Origin: Micromussa lordhowensis
Taxonomy: Eukaryota > Cnidaria > Anthozoa > Scleractinia > Lobophylliidae
Direction: 5' to 3'
Length of the DNA stretch: 64,000 nt
NCBI GenBank assembly: GCA_964020085.1
Contig: OZ026601.1
Span: 28,389,918 to 28,453,917 of the forward strand
The translations under genes and the position numbers were made by a program. Within the stretch, counting starts at the first letter, position 1, and each line of letters begins with the position of its first letter. The notes below the pieces were generated by a model that saw only the letters and a program-made list of their open reading frames with translations, ran no database searches and was not told the origin of the DNA. Below are positions 52,462-64,000 of the stretch, in pieces.

Positions 52462-55404
52462 ATGTCAGGATTTAAAGATATCAAAATACCCCTTATGGCT
52501 GCTCGGTCAGGTCCAAAAAGTACTCAGGATGCAAGTAATACTGAGCCTACACACTCTACACGAGCGGGAAATGATCTTACCAAAGGCATGCCTAACAGTG
52601 GCATCTTACCGTCTTCGTTTCAAGATGTGTCTGTTCCTATTTTCAGAGAAAAGAGTACTAACAGCGGTGCAGCTGTCTTTGATGGTGACAGTCAATTAGA
52701 TAGTGGTCTTATTGCTGGGGTTTCATCCTCATATCACCATGAAGAAACATTTCAACCGATACAAGAGCCTTTGTGTAAAATGCCAAAACTTAACGACACA
52801 GCAGGCTGTTGTGACGAGTTCAGATTGCGTGACCTGGAAACTTCCACAAGTCACAATCATTTTATGGAAACCTGTGACGAAGTCTTGGAAACTTTGTTTA
52901 GAAACGTTTCTTCAACGAATTCCCCATCTATTATCTCGTCATCTGTAAATGATGTCAATGAAGGGAAGCCGAGCCAGTGTGATTCATGCAGTGAATGTGA
53001 CCTGAGTGAAGACTACGACAGAGAAGATGTCTTCGTTGACGTGGAAGAAAACATATGAACATATGAACTGCACGAAGCTGAAACTTTAAGAGAAGTGAGT
53101 ACAAATTCTCTGCCTCCGCACCAGGAAGCCCGCGACTCCGGTGTCAAAGACAAAACTCCTCTGTATCCTTCCGCAAAAATTACAATTGGAAGTACTATTG
53201 TTTTATTGGTTTTGTTCACTATTAAGTACAACTTGGCTGCTGACGCAATAGGCCATCTCCTCTTCCTTTTATCTTTAATTTTGCATTCGGGGCACATTTT
53301 ACCAACCTCACCAAACAACTTCAAAAACTACTTCCGCAACATTCGCAATCTGCTTGTCTTTCATTATTATTGTTCATTCTGTTTAACTTACGTAAGCCGA
53401 AACAAACAGACTGAGACTGTTTGTCCAAATGGTGGCTGTCTCAAGGACTTGACTGCGAAAGGAGCTTTATCATATTTTATTGAAATCCCTATTATTCATC
53501 AGTTACGTACATTTTTCTCAAGGGAAGGCTTTACGAAGAAATTCAACATCGTTTTTCACGGAAAAAAAGTTCAGATGATACGATAACCGATGTCTATGAC
53601 GGTGTTCTCTATAAAGAACTTTGCGATAAGGGGATTTTGAATTGTAAAGACAATATTTCATTCCTAATGAATACTGATGGTGTCCCTGTATTGAAATCAT
53701 CCAAAGTATCCATTTGGCCAGTCTTTATGATTATAAATGAGCTTCCTTACAGGAAGCGAATGGCCAAGGAAAACATGCTGTTGTCTGGTCTATGGTTTGG
53801 AGAACGAAAACCAGCAATGTGTACATTTCTCAAACCTCAATCTGAAAGTCTTCGAGCACTGGAAAGGGGAGTTGAACTTGAGGCCCCGAAACATGGTAAA
53901 TTTACATGCAAAGGAGTGGTACTGGCTTGGACCTGTGATCTTCCTGCACGCTGTTTAGTCTACAATAGTATGCAATTTAACGGAGAGTATGGGTGCTGGA
54001 AGTGCCTACAGCGAGGTAAGACAGTTAAGGCTGCAGGTGGACACATTCAGGGCTTTCCCTACCAAGAAAACAACCCTAAAGGGCCACTGCGAAATAAAGA
54101 GGATACAATTAGGCATTCAGCTGAGGTAACCAAGAAGCAACTGGCAGGGGAAAAATGTTTCGAACGTCATGGGTGTCAAGGGACCTAGTTGGCTATCTTT
54201 TCTCGAGCATTATGATGTTGTTCGTGGCATTGCAATTGATTATATGCACGGTGTTCTCCTCGGAGTTCAAAAGCTGCTGCTCAAATTATTATAACCCATC
54301 ATTTTCTGGAAATACATATAGTATCAGCCATTTAGCTGAAGCTTTGGATGAACGTCTTCAGCATATTACTCCAACTCTTGAAATCAGCAGACTCCCTCGT
54401 TCCGTTACAGAACACTTGAAATATTGGAAACTAACGAACTGCGATCATTTCTCTTATATTACGGAATTCCGACACTTTACGGGCTTTTGCCAGATGTCTA
54501 CTTTAATCATTACATCCTTTTCGTTCATGCTATTTATCTGCTATTGAAAGACAAGATCAAACAGTCGGACCTTTGTGAAGCTGAAAATTTGCTTAACCAG
54601 TTTTGTGCTTTATTGCCCGTCATTTACGAGGAGCGATTTACTACAATGAACGTCCATCAATTGCTTCATCTTCCTGACAATGTCCGAGAACTTGGCCCTC
54701 TCTACACTCATAGTTGTTTCCCATTCGAGGACAAAAAGGGTTATATTTTGAAACAAATACACGGTACACAGTTCATCGATTCACAGATGACGTATGCAGT
54801 AACACTTACACAGAAGATTCCAGAGCTGAGACAATCCTGTATTTGCCCCGATTCAGAAGAAGACAGACTGTTTTATCAGCTATCATATCCTCAGAAACCA
54901 AAGAGGGGAAAGGAAATTTTGCCAGGAATTTTCATTTTAGGAACTCCTTTCAAAAAAGTCCTCGATGATGACGAATTTTAAGCATTAGAACTTATTTTAG
55001 GCTATACCCCTTGCTCTCTTGAAGTCACAGCTTTTAATCGTCTTGAACTGAAATCATCTTACATTTATGGAACCTCGTATAAACGTATGTTTAGACGAGA
55101 CTGCTCAACCATCAAATATCAATTGAATGGCTTAGTACATTTTGGGCAAGTGAGATACTTTATTCTGTATCATGATACTCACAGAAGCGGGTGGGTACGT
55201 CACCTAGCCCTAGTTCAGCCTCTTACCTGTCACAGTTATAGTCCTTCCTCTCACATAAGTGTTATTTCTGTCGTGAACCAAAGCCCTGTCGTAATTTTTG
55301 TCGATGTTGAATCAATTACTGATAACTGTATTTACATTTCCTTTCCCGACGAGAATGAAAGAGCCTATGTTTGCAAGTTTCCAAACAAATTGGAAATGGA
55401 ATAA
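52462..55404 (+). pseudogene. EnSpm/CACTA-like transposase, copy 2
   Basis: Related to 18490-21436: shared NTDGVPVLKSSKVSIWPVFM, INELPYRKRMAKENM, LAWTCDLPARCLVYN with CWKC, IDYMHGVLLG, NVRELGPLYTHSCFPFEDKK. The N-terminal part (MSGFKDIKIPL...) is acidic and poorly conserved. Lesions: TGA at 53056-53058, a one-base loss near 53530 (GGC TTT TAC expected, TTTAC shortened), shifts near 54170 and 54420, and TAA at 54979-54981. The last segment ends CKFPNKLEME, matching the AEFPNTIETD end of copy 1. With its divergent partner gene (48788-52245) it probably forms one two-gene transposon. No longer functional. Confidence 0.8.
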
Positions 55405-56890
55405 CTGCATAAATATACAGACTTTTTCCGTCTGCAGTGAATAACTTAAATACACTATAACGGATCAATAACGTGCTATTGCCCAAGAGATTCGCCTTCA
55501 GCCTGCAATCAAAAGCTAAGGCAATAAAATTTGGGAATAAAAGTTATTTGATGATATGTGTCATTTCATGACCTTCTAAATTAGCAGCCACGCTAAGAAC
55601 GCATTTCCGTTATGATTCAGGTTTCTGTGACCACCAGCTAAAAAATGTTTTTGCCATTTCAGTAGATCAAAGCTCGTTAGGGCAAACTCAGTCATGTTCC
55701 AGTAATGACCCCAACAATAACGCTGAAAAAAATTCTTTGTAGCTGTCCAAAACACTGTTTGTTATAGATTCTATGCAAAAATGGCTACTTTAAATTATTC
55801 TTTGGTGATATTCAAATTAGCCTCACTAACCTCATTGGGGATAACAAATTCTTTACAATTTTTGTCTCGAAAACGACTAGTGAGGCTATTTTAAATACGA
55901 GCAAAATAATAATATAAAGCAGTACATATTAAATGATCCAAACAATGCCCATATCTCTTGAAACAATGGAAGCTGCAGGCTACCAGAAACAAGGAAACAA
56001 GGTTCTGGATAGCCTGCGTTGCAGACGAAACTAAACCCTGGTATACAGTCCAAGGTTTAGTAACGAACCCCACCCCCATGCGTCCGTTACACGAAAAAGA
56101 GGTCAACACGTGACAGGCGACAAAAGTTTGTCGCCATGGCCACGCGCGAGAGAATTTCAATGTGACTGTCATCGGCTGATCTTTCATACTCGTATTCTAG
56201 GAGATGATCAACAAAAATGAGTTAGAGGCTATATTCATCGGTAAAATGGGTGCATGACATAATTATTTATTACAAAGTGGGCTCGCGGGTGCTTTCTTAC
56301 CCGCCGATGCGGTTGATCCATTACACGGCCGAGAGCACATTAATCTGTGTAAAAGCCATCACATTTTTGACTTACACACGCGTGCAGGAACTTCTGGCTT
56401 GCAATACCAGTGGAAATGAGAAACGTTTTATAAAAAAAAGCATGTGGTGTTGATAGGTCTTATCTTACCGAGTTTGGCCGCTTTTGCCGTCGAAACTGTT
56501 CCTTTTAAAACTAAAAAGTCTTAAAAATTCTTACATTCATCGGGAATTATATGTAATTCCTTGTACATTGTTCTGATATTACTATAATTATCTGGCTGGC
56601 TTGTCTGGCTCTATTTCAGGTTCGTGTCAGGCTGCAAAATGATGCAATAAAAATTTGAAAAGAAATGTGATGTTTGTTCGGCTCTTGTCACGCTCGTGTT
56701 ATTCTCTTGTCAAGCCTGACTTCGGCATGACACGAGCTGCACGAGCAGAACACTTTTTTCTGTCTGGTTCTTGTTTAGCTAATGTTTGGCTCTGAGAGCG
56801 GTATTCCGGTCAGAGTTGGGCCGGATTCCGTCTCTGCACAGCACAAAAATGTAGATTTACGGAAAATTAAAGTTACGTAAATCTGCGTAA
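55405..56890. other. Non-coding, 3' flank of transposase copy 2
   Basis: Contains a repeat-like patch (56000-56160, 'gttgcagacgaaactaaacc' and 'aacgaaccccacccccatgc'). No motif-bearing frame. Confidence 0.35.
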
Positions 56891-56891
56891 A

Positions 56892-57090
56892 GGAGGTTAA
56901 CAAACTTTACACTACCTTTACACCAGTCTTAAAGGTGTGTAAAGGTAGATTTACGTGACTGGTGATAAAGCTTGTGTAAAGGTTGCGTACGGGAGGTTAA
57001 CAATCTTTACACTAGCTTTACACTGTTCGTAAATGTGTGTAAAGGTAGATTTACACGACCGGTGATAAACCTTGGGTAAAGGATGGTTAA
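56892..57090. repeat. 100-bp tandem repeat, two units
   Basis: GGAGGTTAACAA at about 56892 and 56992 starts two units of exactly 100 bp that share 'tttacacta.ctttacac', 'gtgtgtaaaggtagatttac' and 'ggtgataaa'. Weaker echoes continue to about 57220. Confidence 0.75.
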
Positions 57091-57687
57091 AGTTGAAGAG
57101 CCACATTTACGAAAAGTTGAACTTAACTGGAAATAAAGCTGTTTTAAAGCCGGCCTCAAGGTGTTTACTGATTTTCATGGCCTGAAGTAAACCTTGCATA
57201 AAGGTGGCTTACAGTATCGGGAGGTCAAGTTAAAGTAAATTTGCATCCTACTCAATCAATCTAATCACCAATCATCATTGCTTGTTTGAACTAAGTGCAC
57301 TATTTCAAAACCAAAGCCACTGGAAATTACTTCCTTGCTTAAGTGATAAATGCTCTATGTAAAATGTGAAATAATGAAAACTACCTGGTCCCAATTTTTG
57401 ATCTACTTTGTGTTAACAATACAATGTTACTCTTGGCGATGTTTTCTAAAAGCCACTCTTAGGCCACGATAGACATAAAAAAATATATATTGACTATTTT
57501 CGACTAATGTGAAATGTTAAAAGTAACTTTCAAATTGAAAGAAACAAAGTGTTAAAAAGGTAACTAAAACCACTCAAGAAACTGCAGGTCTTGACAAAGT
57601 GCAAGCAAGCAAGTCAAGCAAGCCATTTCAGTTAAAGTGCCCATGTCGTCAATTTTTTTATTTTCTTATCTGATTCTATATATCACC

Positions 57688-58115
57688 CAATGAACTTCTG
57701 CGAAAGAAAAATTCGATTTGGAAAAAATGCAATCTTTTTAAGAAGTTTTAAAATCGTTCAAATTTGCCGCCATTTTGGTCGACCATTCGTGACGTAGATT
57801 AAGGAACACGTGACTTCAGGCTCTACTCATCTCGCTTGTTTTATCTCTGTAAATGTAAGTTAGTGACTCATACAAAATGAGCCCGGGCCCCCACCTTATT
57901 TTGGGTAAAAAAAAAAATTTGCAGAGGTAGAACAAGTGAGATAAGTCAAGCCTGAACTCACGCGTTCCTGAATCTACGTCACAATTCTGAGCATGTCGAT
58001 GCTGTGATCAGCAGCACGGGTCGACCGCAAGAAAATAGGATTTTCAGGTTTTTAAAACTTCATAAAAAAATCGCTTTTTATCCAAATCGAAAAATTTTTT
58101 CGCAGAAGTTCATTG
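57688..58115. mobile_element. Fold-back element with about 170-200 bp imperfect arms
   Basis: The left arm from CAATGAACTTCTGCGAAA (57688) to about 57854 is matched in reverse by 57917 to TTCGCAGAAGTTCATTG (58115). Shared interior words include 'gtgacgtagatt', 'aagaagttttaaaa' and 'gtcgacc'. The spacer includes a run of eleven A. No open frame. Confidence 0.75.
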
Positions 58116-58306
58116 CATGAAACAAAGAATCAGATGGGAAAATAAAAATTTTGATGACACGGGCACTTTAACTTTACACCAAACAGTATTGAATCATGAA
58201 AGTAAGATGCGAAACATTCTGGTTACTCTTCTTAACACCCTTGTTAACCTAAATACATGTAGCACTTGGAAGTTTACCTTGCATGCCTCGCATCATTCTC
58301 TATCTC

Positions 58307-58461
58307 CCAATTGCCCATAATTCACTCTGTTTGCCCACCAAATTTTGCATAAACTATTGTTGTGAAATGCTCTTGGGAATATGCAGACCTCCCAAGGGCA
58401 TTTCACAACAATAGTTTATCCAAAATTTGGGGGGCAAACAGAGTGAATTGTGGGCAATTGG
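58307..58461. repeat. Long near-perfect hairpin, 72-bp arms, 11-base loop
   Basis: 58307-58378 pairs with 58390-58461 with a few mismatches and small bulges. The outer bases CCAATTGCCC and GGGCAATTGG close the stem. Further short palindromes (CAATTGGAAAAT.../...ATTTTCCAATTG) follow to 58500. It could be a MITE or a small-RNA precursor. Confidence 0.8.
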
Positions 58462-58724
58462 AAAATAAAGAAAATATTTTTGCACAATTTTCCAATTGGA
58501 CAATAGAGAATTGACTTGCAGGTTCACAGGAGCCGATGTTCTATACACACTCAAGAAAGCAATAAAACAGAGGAAAGCAGATCATTGAAAGTAGAATAAT
58601 TTTTAATACGTGCCATCCAAGGCAGGGCCCTTTTCACATTGTCCGACTTGTGTGTTTATATTAGGTTGTTTTAAATCTTACAACATTAATCGTGACAATC
58701 AAAGAATTTTTGTAGTTGTAAATA

Positions 58725-58884
58725 GACCGTTTCCGATATATTAAAATTCTAACATGGCTCCGAGGCTTGGGGGAATAAAACAAAAGAAATTAGTTATTCA
58801 TCCCTCAACCTGGATGTGATTTCTTTTGTTTTATTCCCCTAAGCCTCGGAGCCAAGTTAGAATTTTAATATATCGGAAATGGTC
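58725..58884. mobile_element. Fold-back MITE, about 70-bp arms
   Basis: GACCGTTTCCGATATATTAA at the left faces its inverse at the right with one mismatch, and pairing continues through CTCCGAGGCTT and AACAAAAGAAAT. TA lies on both flanks. Same family as 36719-36859. Confidence 0.75.
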
Positions 58885-58930
58885 TATTATAGAAATTAAA
58901 TCACTTCTTAGTGTGACCAATGTTAAACAG

Positions 58931-61900
58931 CTAAAGAAATGACCTAGGAATGGGGTTAACTACAAACTTATCTACCCCATTAACTGTTGCTAAAGAGTAA
59001 GCAAATTTTTGTGCTATGCGCTGAACAGGCATAAACAAAGAAGCTCCACAAGGTTCATAGCCACGTCTCCAAACCTCGGCAGGTTTGTCAAAATGCTCTT
59101 GATCATGATCAGTTTTGTACCACCAAACAACAGCAAATACATGCTGGTGGAAGTTTCCATTGAGCTTCACACTGTGCAAAATGTATGAATTAACTACTTC
59201 AGGTCTTCTTGCTGCAGTAGTATCGATTGAACCATCATCACAAGTCCAAGAGGCCATTATTCTGGCTGATCTCAAGTTGCGGCAGTCCATTTTTGATCCA
59301 AATTTCTCATTTCCAAGAACAACACTCGTATACTTGCGTTCAACACATGATACAAGTTCAATTTCGTCTGTAGGGTATAATGTTTGGTAGCATTGTGTGG
59401 TTCCAGAAAATATCCATACCCCCCCCACGGAGGGTCATGGAATTTCCTAGGGGTAGGGGGGTCTAAAAAAGACAAATTTCCGAAGGGGAGGGGGGTACAT
59501 AAAGAGTTTTTCTTTCCAGAGGGCTTGAAATGCGATCGAATAAACAATTACGTATTTTTTCCAATTGATTCAGGTAACCAAGAAAAACGAAAGGTTCTAT
59601 CCGTGGAAATAGACGTAGGATTCCTTGTCATATATTTTCTATTATTATTCCGGCGCCAGACGACACAGAGAGCACTGAGGCACACCTCTAAGTACCACAA
59701 GTGACGCCGAGTCAAACAAAATGGCCGACAAGAAAAATATCGTTCCCAGTCCCTAACATTGGCCGTATTGAGCAATCGTACGTATCGCGAACGTATCGCG
59801 GAGAGGTCCAGCAATATGACGAAGATGACCATTAATTTTTGGTGTACATTTTATATTTTAAAGATCGCGCTGTTTTAAGCTTGAACGCAACTGGTGCTTT
59901 TTCAGATGGCATTACCCGTGCAGTCAGTTGATTTGAGATCATTAATATTGCCTTTACTCATGTAAGTTATCCCTGTGAAGTACAATTTCCCGCGAATTTC
60001 AAAGCTTCAATAACTAGATTATCACAAAGTTTCATCGTTATCCAAGTAGTTACGAGTTTGGAAGTGCTAGCAAAGTCGATACAATGCCATTTGTCTTGAT
60101 GTATAATTTTTTGTAACTGTGAGCGGCGATTTGAGACAGCGAGGTTTAGTTACCGGATTGAACTTGAAAAGTATGTTTTACGCATGGAATGTTTGACAAG
60201 TTAAAAAAATTCTAAGGCGTGAAATTTACTATCATTTACAAACTACAGAGACAAAGCTTGTAGTTCTTTATTGAAGTATTCCTAGTGACAGACAAACTAA
60301 TGAGCGGCATTTGACAAACAACTGTTGCGTGACGGTTTATGATTCCCGTTGATAAGCGAAGTCAGTTCAAGGCTCCACACACGAAAAATAACATTTTATA
60401 AACAGTTCTGTTCACACATACCAGATGAAATTACACCTGCAACATACGAAAATATCGTGGGGATTCGCATTGAGGTATTTTCCCGAGTTTCGCTTTGACA
60501 GCGGAATGCTGTAATAATATGTACGTGTGCAAAGTAATTTGATATGTTGTTTCAACTATGCATAAATTACAAACTTCAACTGGGTTACAAAACGTGAACA
60601 ATATCGTCAATTTTCAGTACTTTCTTAGATATTTTTGAATGAAAACCTCCTTCAATCAAGCAGACGAAGGGTCAGCTGTTAGAACTTTAGAGTGTTAATA
60701 CGCTCAGTTGTTATAGACAAGTTTGAACATTTCAAAATAGAGAAAGCGAGAGGCGCGTCTATTCATACGGCTAGAATTTTCCACGGGCGGTTTTAGGAAA
60801 ATTAAATCTCACAGCTTCATCCAGCAATTTTTTTCCTTACCTAGTGAGTATCTCCATAAGTATTGCTCCATGAAATAGCAAGTTGTGGTGTGGCCAAATC
60901 GCTTATGTGAAAAATATGCCGCCTTACATCTTCATCTGAAAATTATGTAACTATAATCGGCTGCGGCTAAATTTTATTTTGGCTCTAAGTAGATAAAAAT
61001 AAATCAATGAAATCTCTTTATTTGTGGAATGGAATTTCCTAGGGGTAGGAGGGGCCAAGTGGAAAAATCATGGAAATTCCAGGGGGTGGGGGGAGTAACG
61101 TGAAGCCCTCTGAAATGGAAAATCCGAGGGGGTGGAGGGTCAAACTGGAAAAAACCCTCCGTGGGGGGTATGGATATTTTCTGGAACCACACATTTCAAG
61201 AGTACCTTTACCTCTTCGGCATCTAATGCAAAATGCCTGAATGAACTGGGAAGTTTGACAAGTGTTAAATCACTCCACTGAAAGTCCCCCAGATTCGAGC
61301 AACAGGCACTGTTAAATAGTTCAGTAGCCGTTCGCACAATAAAGTTTTCAGATGACTTGCTTCCTTCTTAAGCAAAAAACGGCAAAAAGTTCTCCTGAAA
61401 TTCACGTGGAAATTTAACCTCCCAGACAAATCGTCCAGCTAGAAGTTTGCGCGTGAGTTGTACCTCAACAGATCGTCCATTCACTTGCATTGCTCCAAGA
61501 ATTCCATTAAAACGCTCAAAGCTGAAACACCAAAATGCATGTACAGGTCCACAGTCAATGACACATTCTTTTAAATGGCAGTAAAGATGCATATTTGGTG
61601 TCACAGCCTTTTTGCCGTACAACTGCTCAAATCTCTCTCCAAACTTCACAAACAGCAGATCAGCTTTGAGAATGTCAATCTTGGACAGAACTGGATTACA
61701 AAGATATTGGCAAGCAAGAACAAATGTCTGCCAACACCTCAAATGGCTTTCTGATAGAAGACCTTTCAAACTAAACATGGAATAAATTAGTGTCCAATTC
61801 TTCCATTGAGATGCTGTGTAACCACCATAATTGGATGCAATTCTGTGTGGCAATCGTCCGATTCCTGTTCCAACATCAAATGAATTTATACGTTTTTCTA

Positions 61901-63365
61901 AAACTTTAAGGTCTTTCTTTGATAATAAGTTCTTCTTAACCCAGAGCTTGAAAACATTCTTTGCAGTCTCCAGGAACAAATTATGCATGGGATCAATTGC
62001 AGTAAACCTCACTGCATCAAAGTATTCAAGCTGTAACAGGCAACTATAATAGATGCCATACTTTGTAGCCAATTCCTCATGCTTAGTTTGGGTGGAAGCT
62101 TTTCTAACCATCTCTGCATGTAAGCGATGACTGCTATTATGACGTGGAGGCCACATGTTTCTATCAAAACCAGAGTAGTCGGTTTTCTCACCAAAGCTCC
62201 CTGGAAAATACTTAAAACATTTTGAGCAGCCCCGATGTGCTGAGTGACCTTTAAAGCCACACAGTTTTCGTACAGCAGGAAGGTCAGCTGAGGCTAGAAG
62301 AAGGGCACCACGGTATGTCAGTGGTATTGTACTCTGACGGGTTGTCAGTCGAACACCTTTCCAAAATGCCTGGAGCTCATCAACAATTGGTTGCAAAAAT
62401 GTGTTCAATGACTTGGGCTCTTTACTCATTTCTGGTACAATTCCTGCTACTATGATGTTCTCCCATTTAAAGCGCTCTTCTCTTGGAAGATTTAGTAGAA
62501 CTAAGTAAATGACTCCCACAGATCTGTCACTTCTTCTCTTAAATGGCTGAAACCAGTCCACATTGATTGCAAATGCCTGGTTTCTGGGGGAATTCAGGAA
62601 GTTGCCTCCTTTGTACTTAAGGAAGTCTCTCCAGATGCTACCATCGTAGACATCAGCCACAATGTTGTCATTGATTTGATGTTCACGCCACTGTTCGCAC
62701 ATTCCAGGAAGCCCTGGCCTTTTAAGTAAACCTTCAACTTGATCAATTACACTGTTAAAACAGTACAGTTTGTGTGGATAAAAACAAACCTTACCACTGC
62801 CTAAGACTACTCTCTTTGCCAATGCTGTCCCACACTCCCTCTTGGAACCTTTTTTGAATGGTCTGTGGGAACAGATGTTTGAAACAATCAGACCTCCAAT
62901 GCGCCTTGTGCACCTCTCCACCTCGTAAAGCGATGCGCATTTTGGGCAGACTGCAAACTTTACAAAGCTATCGCCGTTTAAGTTCACAAACTGTCGAAGT
63001 AGATACAGTGAACTTGGAAACATTAGGGCCATTTGACAAAGGTATTCACTATTGCAAGTGATTCTCACTACATGTAAAAACTGGAAGATAAAACGTAACA
63101 ACCACTCTAGACCATTGTCACTTAGCTTGCAAGTGGCTTGCCAAAATAACAAAAAATAGACAAACCACTGAAGTAATGTGGTCATTGTCTTTGTCGCTGA
63201 TCGGTATTGGGTTGGTTCTGGTAGGGGTTCATCATGAGCCACATCTTGAAGAAGGTCATCAACATCTTCATACCATTCTTCATGATCCTCTTCATCGCTA
63301 CAACCATTTTCACTGCCACCACAGTCATTTTCACTTTCAGAACCATCAGTGTCAGAAGATATGAC
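58931..63365 (-). pseudogene. EnSpm/CACTA-like transposase, third and distinct family
   Basis: After an acceptor (tatttgtaaag) the exon starts at 63365: VISSDTDGSESEN, an acidic region, CPKCASLY, FAINVDWFQPFKRRS (first catalytic-type Asp), LLNLPREERFKWENIIVAGI, ALLLASADLPAVRKLCGFKG with CSKC, FTAIDPMHNLFLETAKN and a late HAFWCFSFERFNGILGAM. The last block corresponds to the DUF4218-like segment of CACTA proteins (PFERxxGxLK). An in-frame TAA lies at 61368-61370. At 61193 the frame is split by the element 59395-61192. Removing it and one ATT continues ...VLLKCYQTLYPTDEIE... to a stop at 58931, for 877 codons. No upstream exon is visible before the window end. Confidence 0.8.
59395..61192. mobile_element. 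1.8-kb element nested in the third transposase
   Basis: The ends GTGTGGTTCCAGAAAATATC and its inverse are perfect over at least 28 bases, followed by C-rich sequence. ATT flanks both sides (59392-59394, 61193-61195). A 3-bp duplication fits Harbinger- or CACTA-type insertion. The interior has no motif-bearing frame, so the element is non-autonomous. Subterminal blocks 'ggaatttcctaggggtagg' recur near 59430 and 61030. Related ends occur at 46075-46373. Confidence 0.8.
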
Positions 63366-64000
63366 CTTTACAAATATAAAAACAAAATGTTTATAAATAC
63401 ATTGGGTGGTAAAAGGAAAAGAAAAAAAAAACAAACAAATAAGAATGTCCACAAAATATTAGAAACTTTAATGTCCAACACCCAAAATTAATAAACAGTT
63501 GGTTCAGTTACTATTTAAATGTCAGGTCTAAATGAATGTACATGTACAAAGATTTGTTTTGAATAGACACTGCATTACAGTGAGCTAGAAAGTTCTTGAC
63601 AAATTAATTAAGTTACAGTCGAACCTCTGGTTGCAACCACCTCCCATGTGTGACCACCTCTCTTCATTGACTAGTTTTCCGAAATACCAAAATTTCAAAT
63701 CACTATATTTGGAACCTCTTAGAAGCGGTTACCTCTCATAAGCGACTACAACGTCTGTTAGAGCTAAAAGTTTGAAATTTTCTTTTATCTTTAACCTCCG
63801 ATAAGTGACCACTTGACCACCTCCTGTAAGCAACCACCTTAGCTTGACATTTTGGGTGGTCACTTACTGAACTTTATTTAACCACGGGATCCTTATCACT
63901 AAAAAGTGGTCTTCTAAAGATCTGTGCGCATTACTGAACCTTAAATATATTACCTAGAACTTTACTACTTAGACTTAAAAATTATTAATTATTAAAAAGA
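63366..64000. other. Upstream flank with a MITE-like CAGTCGAACCTC repeat
   Basis: From about 63616, 'acagtcgaacctctggttgc' followed by repeated 'aaccacctcc', 'tgaccacctct', 'gcgactac' and 'gtgaccact' words to about 63880. This resembles a Tc1/mariner-type dispersed repeat whose other end is not clear. No exon recognised. Confidence 0.45.

Overview
The window is nuclear DNA of an anthozoan cnidarian, most likely a reef-building coral. The evidence is spliced genes with GT-AG introns, tRNA-headed SINE units of a kind I associate with coral genomes, and Helitron, Penelope-like, EnSpm/CACTA-like, Harbinger-like and DUF6589-type element families known to me from cnidarians. I cannot name the species. 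A 200-base run of N (39501-39700) marks an assembly gap. I see no rRNA gene, CRISPR array or bacterial-style operon.

Layout. 1-2800: tandem repeats, a palindrome-rich stretch and an inverted SINE cluster. 2800-3655: a Penelope-like retroelement with a GIY-YIG domain, a hammerhead-ribozyme relic and a 5' inversion. 3656-13330: a Helitron N-terminal gene split by an 8,223-bp DNA transposon (3836-12058). That transposon carries a RecQ-like helicase gene and a DUF6589 gene in convergent orientation, and is flanked by an 11-bp target duplication. Removing it and one duplication rejoins the Helitron frame. 13330-18400: retroelement debris and a lone SGNH-like exon. 18490-21436: EnSpm/CACTA-like transposase copy 1. 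22282-23133: an unknown open frame with ERNETRL repeats. 24-28.5 kb: MITEs and a roughly 0.8-kb tandem duplication. 29313-32422: a spliced Ulp1-type protease gene. 33.5-36.3 kb: a broken kinase gene and a two-exon C2H2 gene. 36878-47893: a ten-exon minus-strand gene with a transposase-like core, an intronic 130-bp satellite and one in-frame stop. 48788-55404: EnSpm/CACTA-like copy 2 with a divergent spliced partner gene that is interrupted by a Harbinger-type insertion. 56.9-58.9 kb: tandem and fold-back repeats. 58931-63365: a third, different EnSpm-like transposase, interrupted by a 1.8-kb element.

How the parts fit together. The window is a graveyard of nested transposons. In three places the insertion boundary is supported both by a target-site duplication and by exact restoration of the host reading frame (3836-12058, 48950-49913, 59395-61192). 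The strongest candidate for something poorly described is the RecQ plus DUF6589 transposon, because the helicase/transposase pairing, the short interrupted terminal repeats and the 11-bp duplication do not match any superfamily signature I know with confidence. Almost every coding region carries stops or frameshifts. The clearest apparently intact genes are the two-exon C2H2 gene and the 22282-23133 frame.
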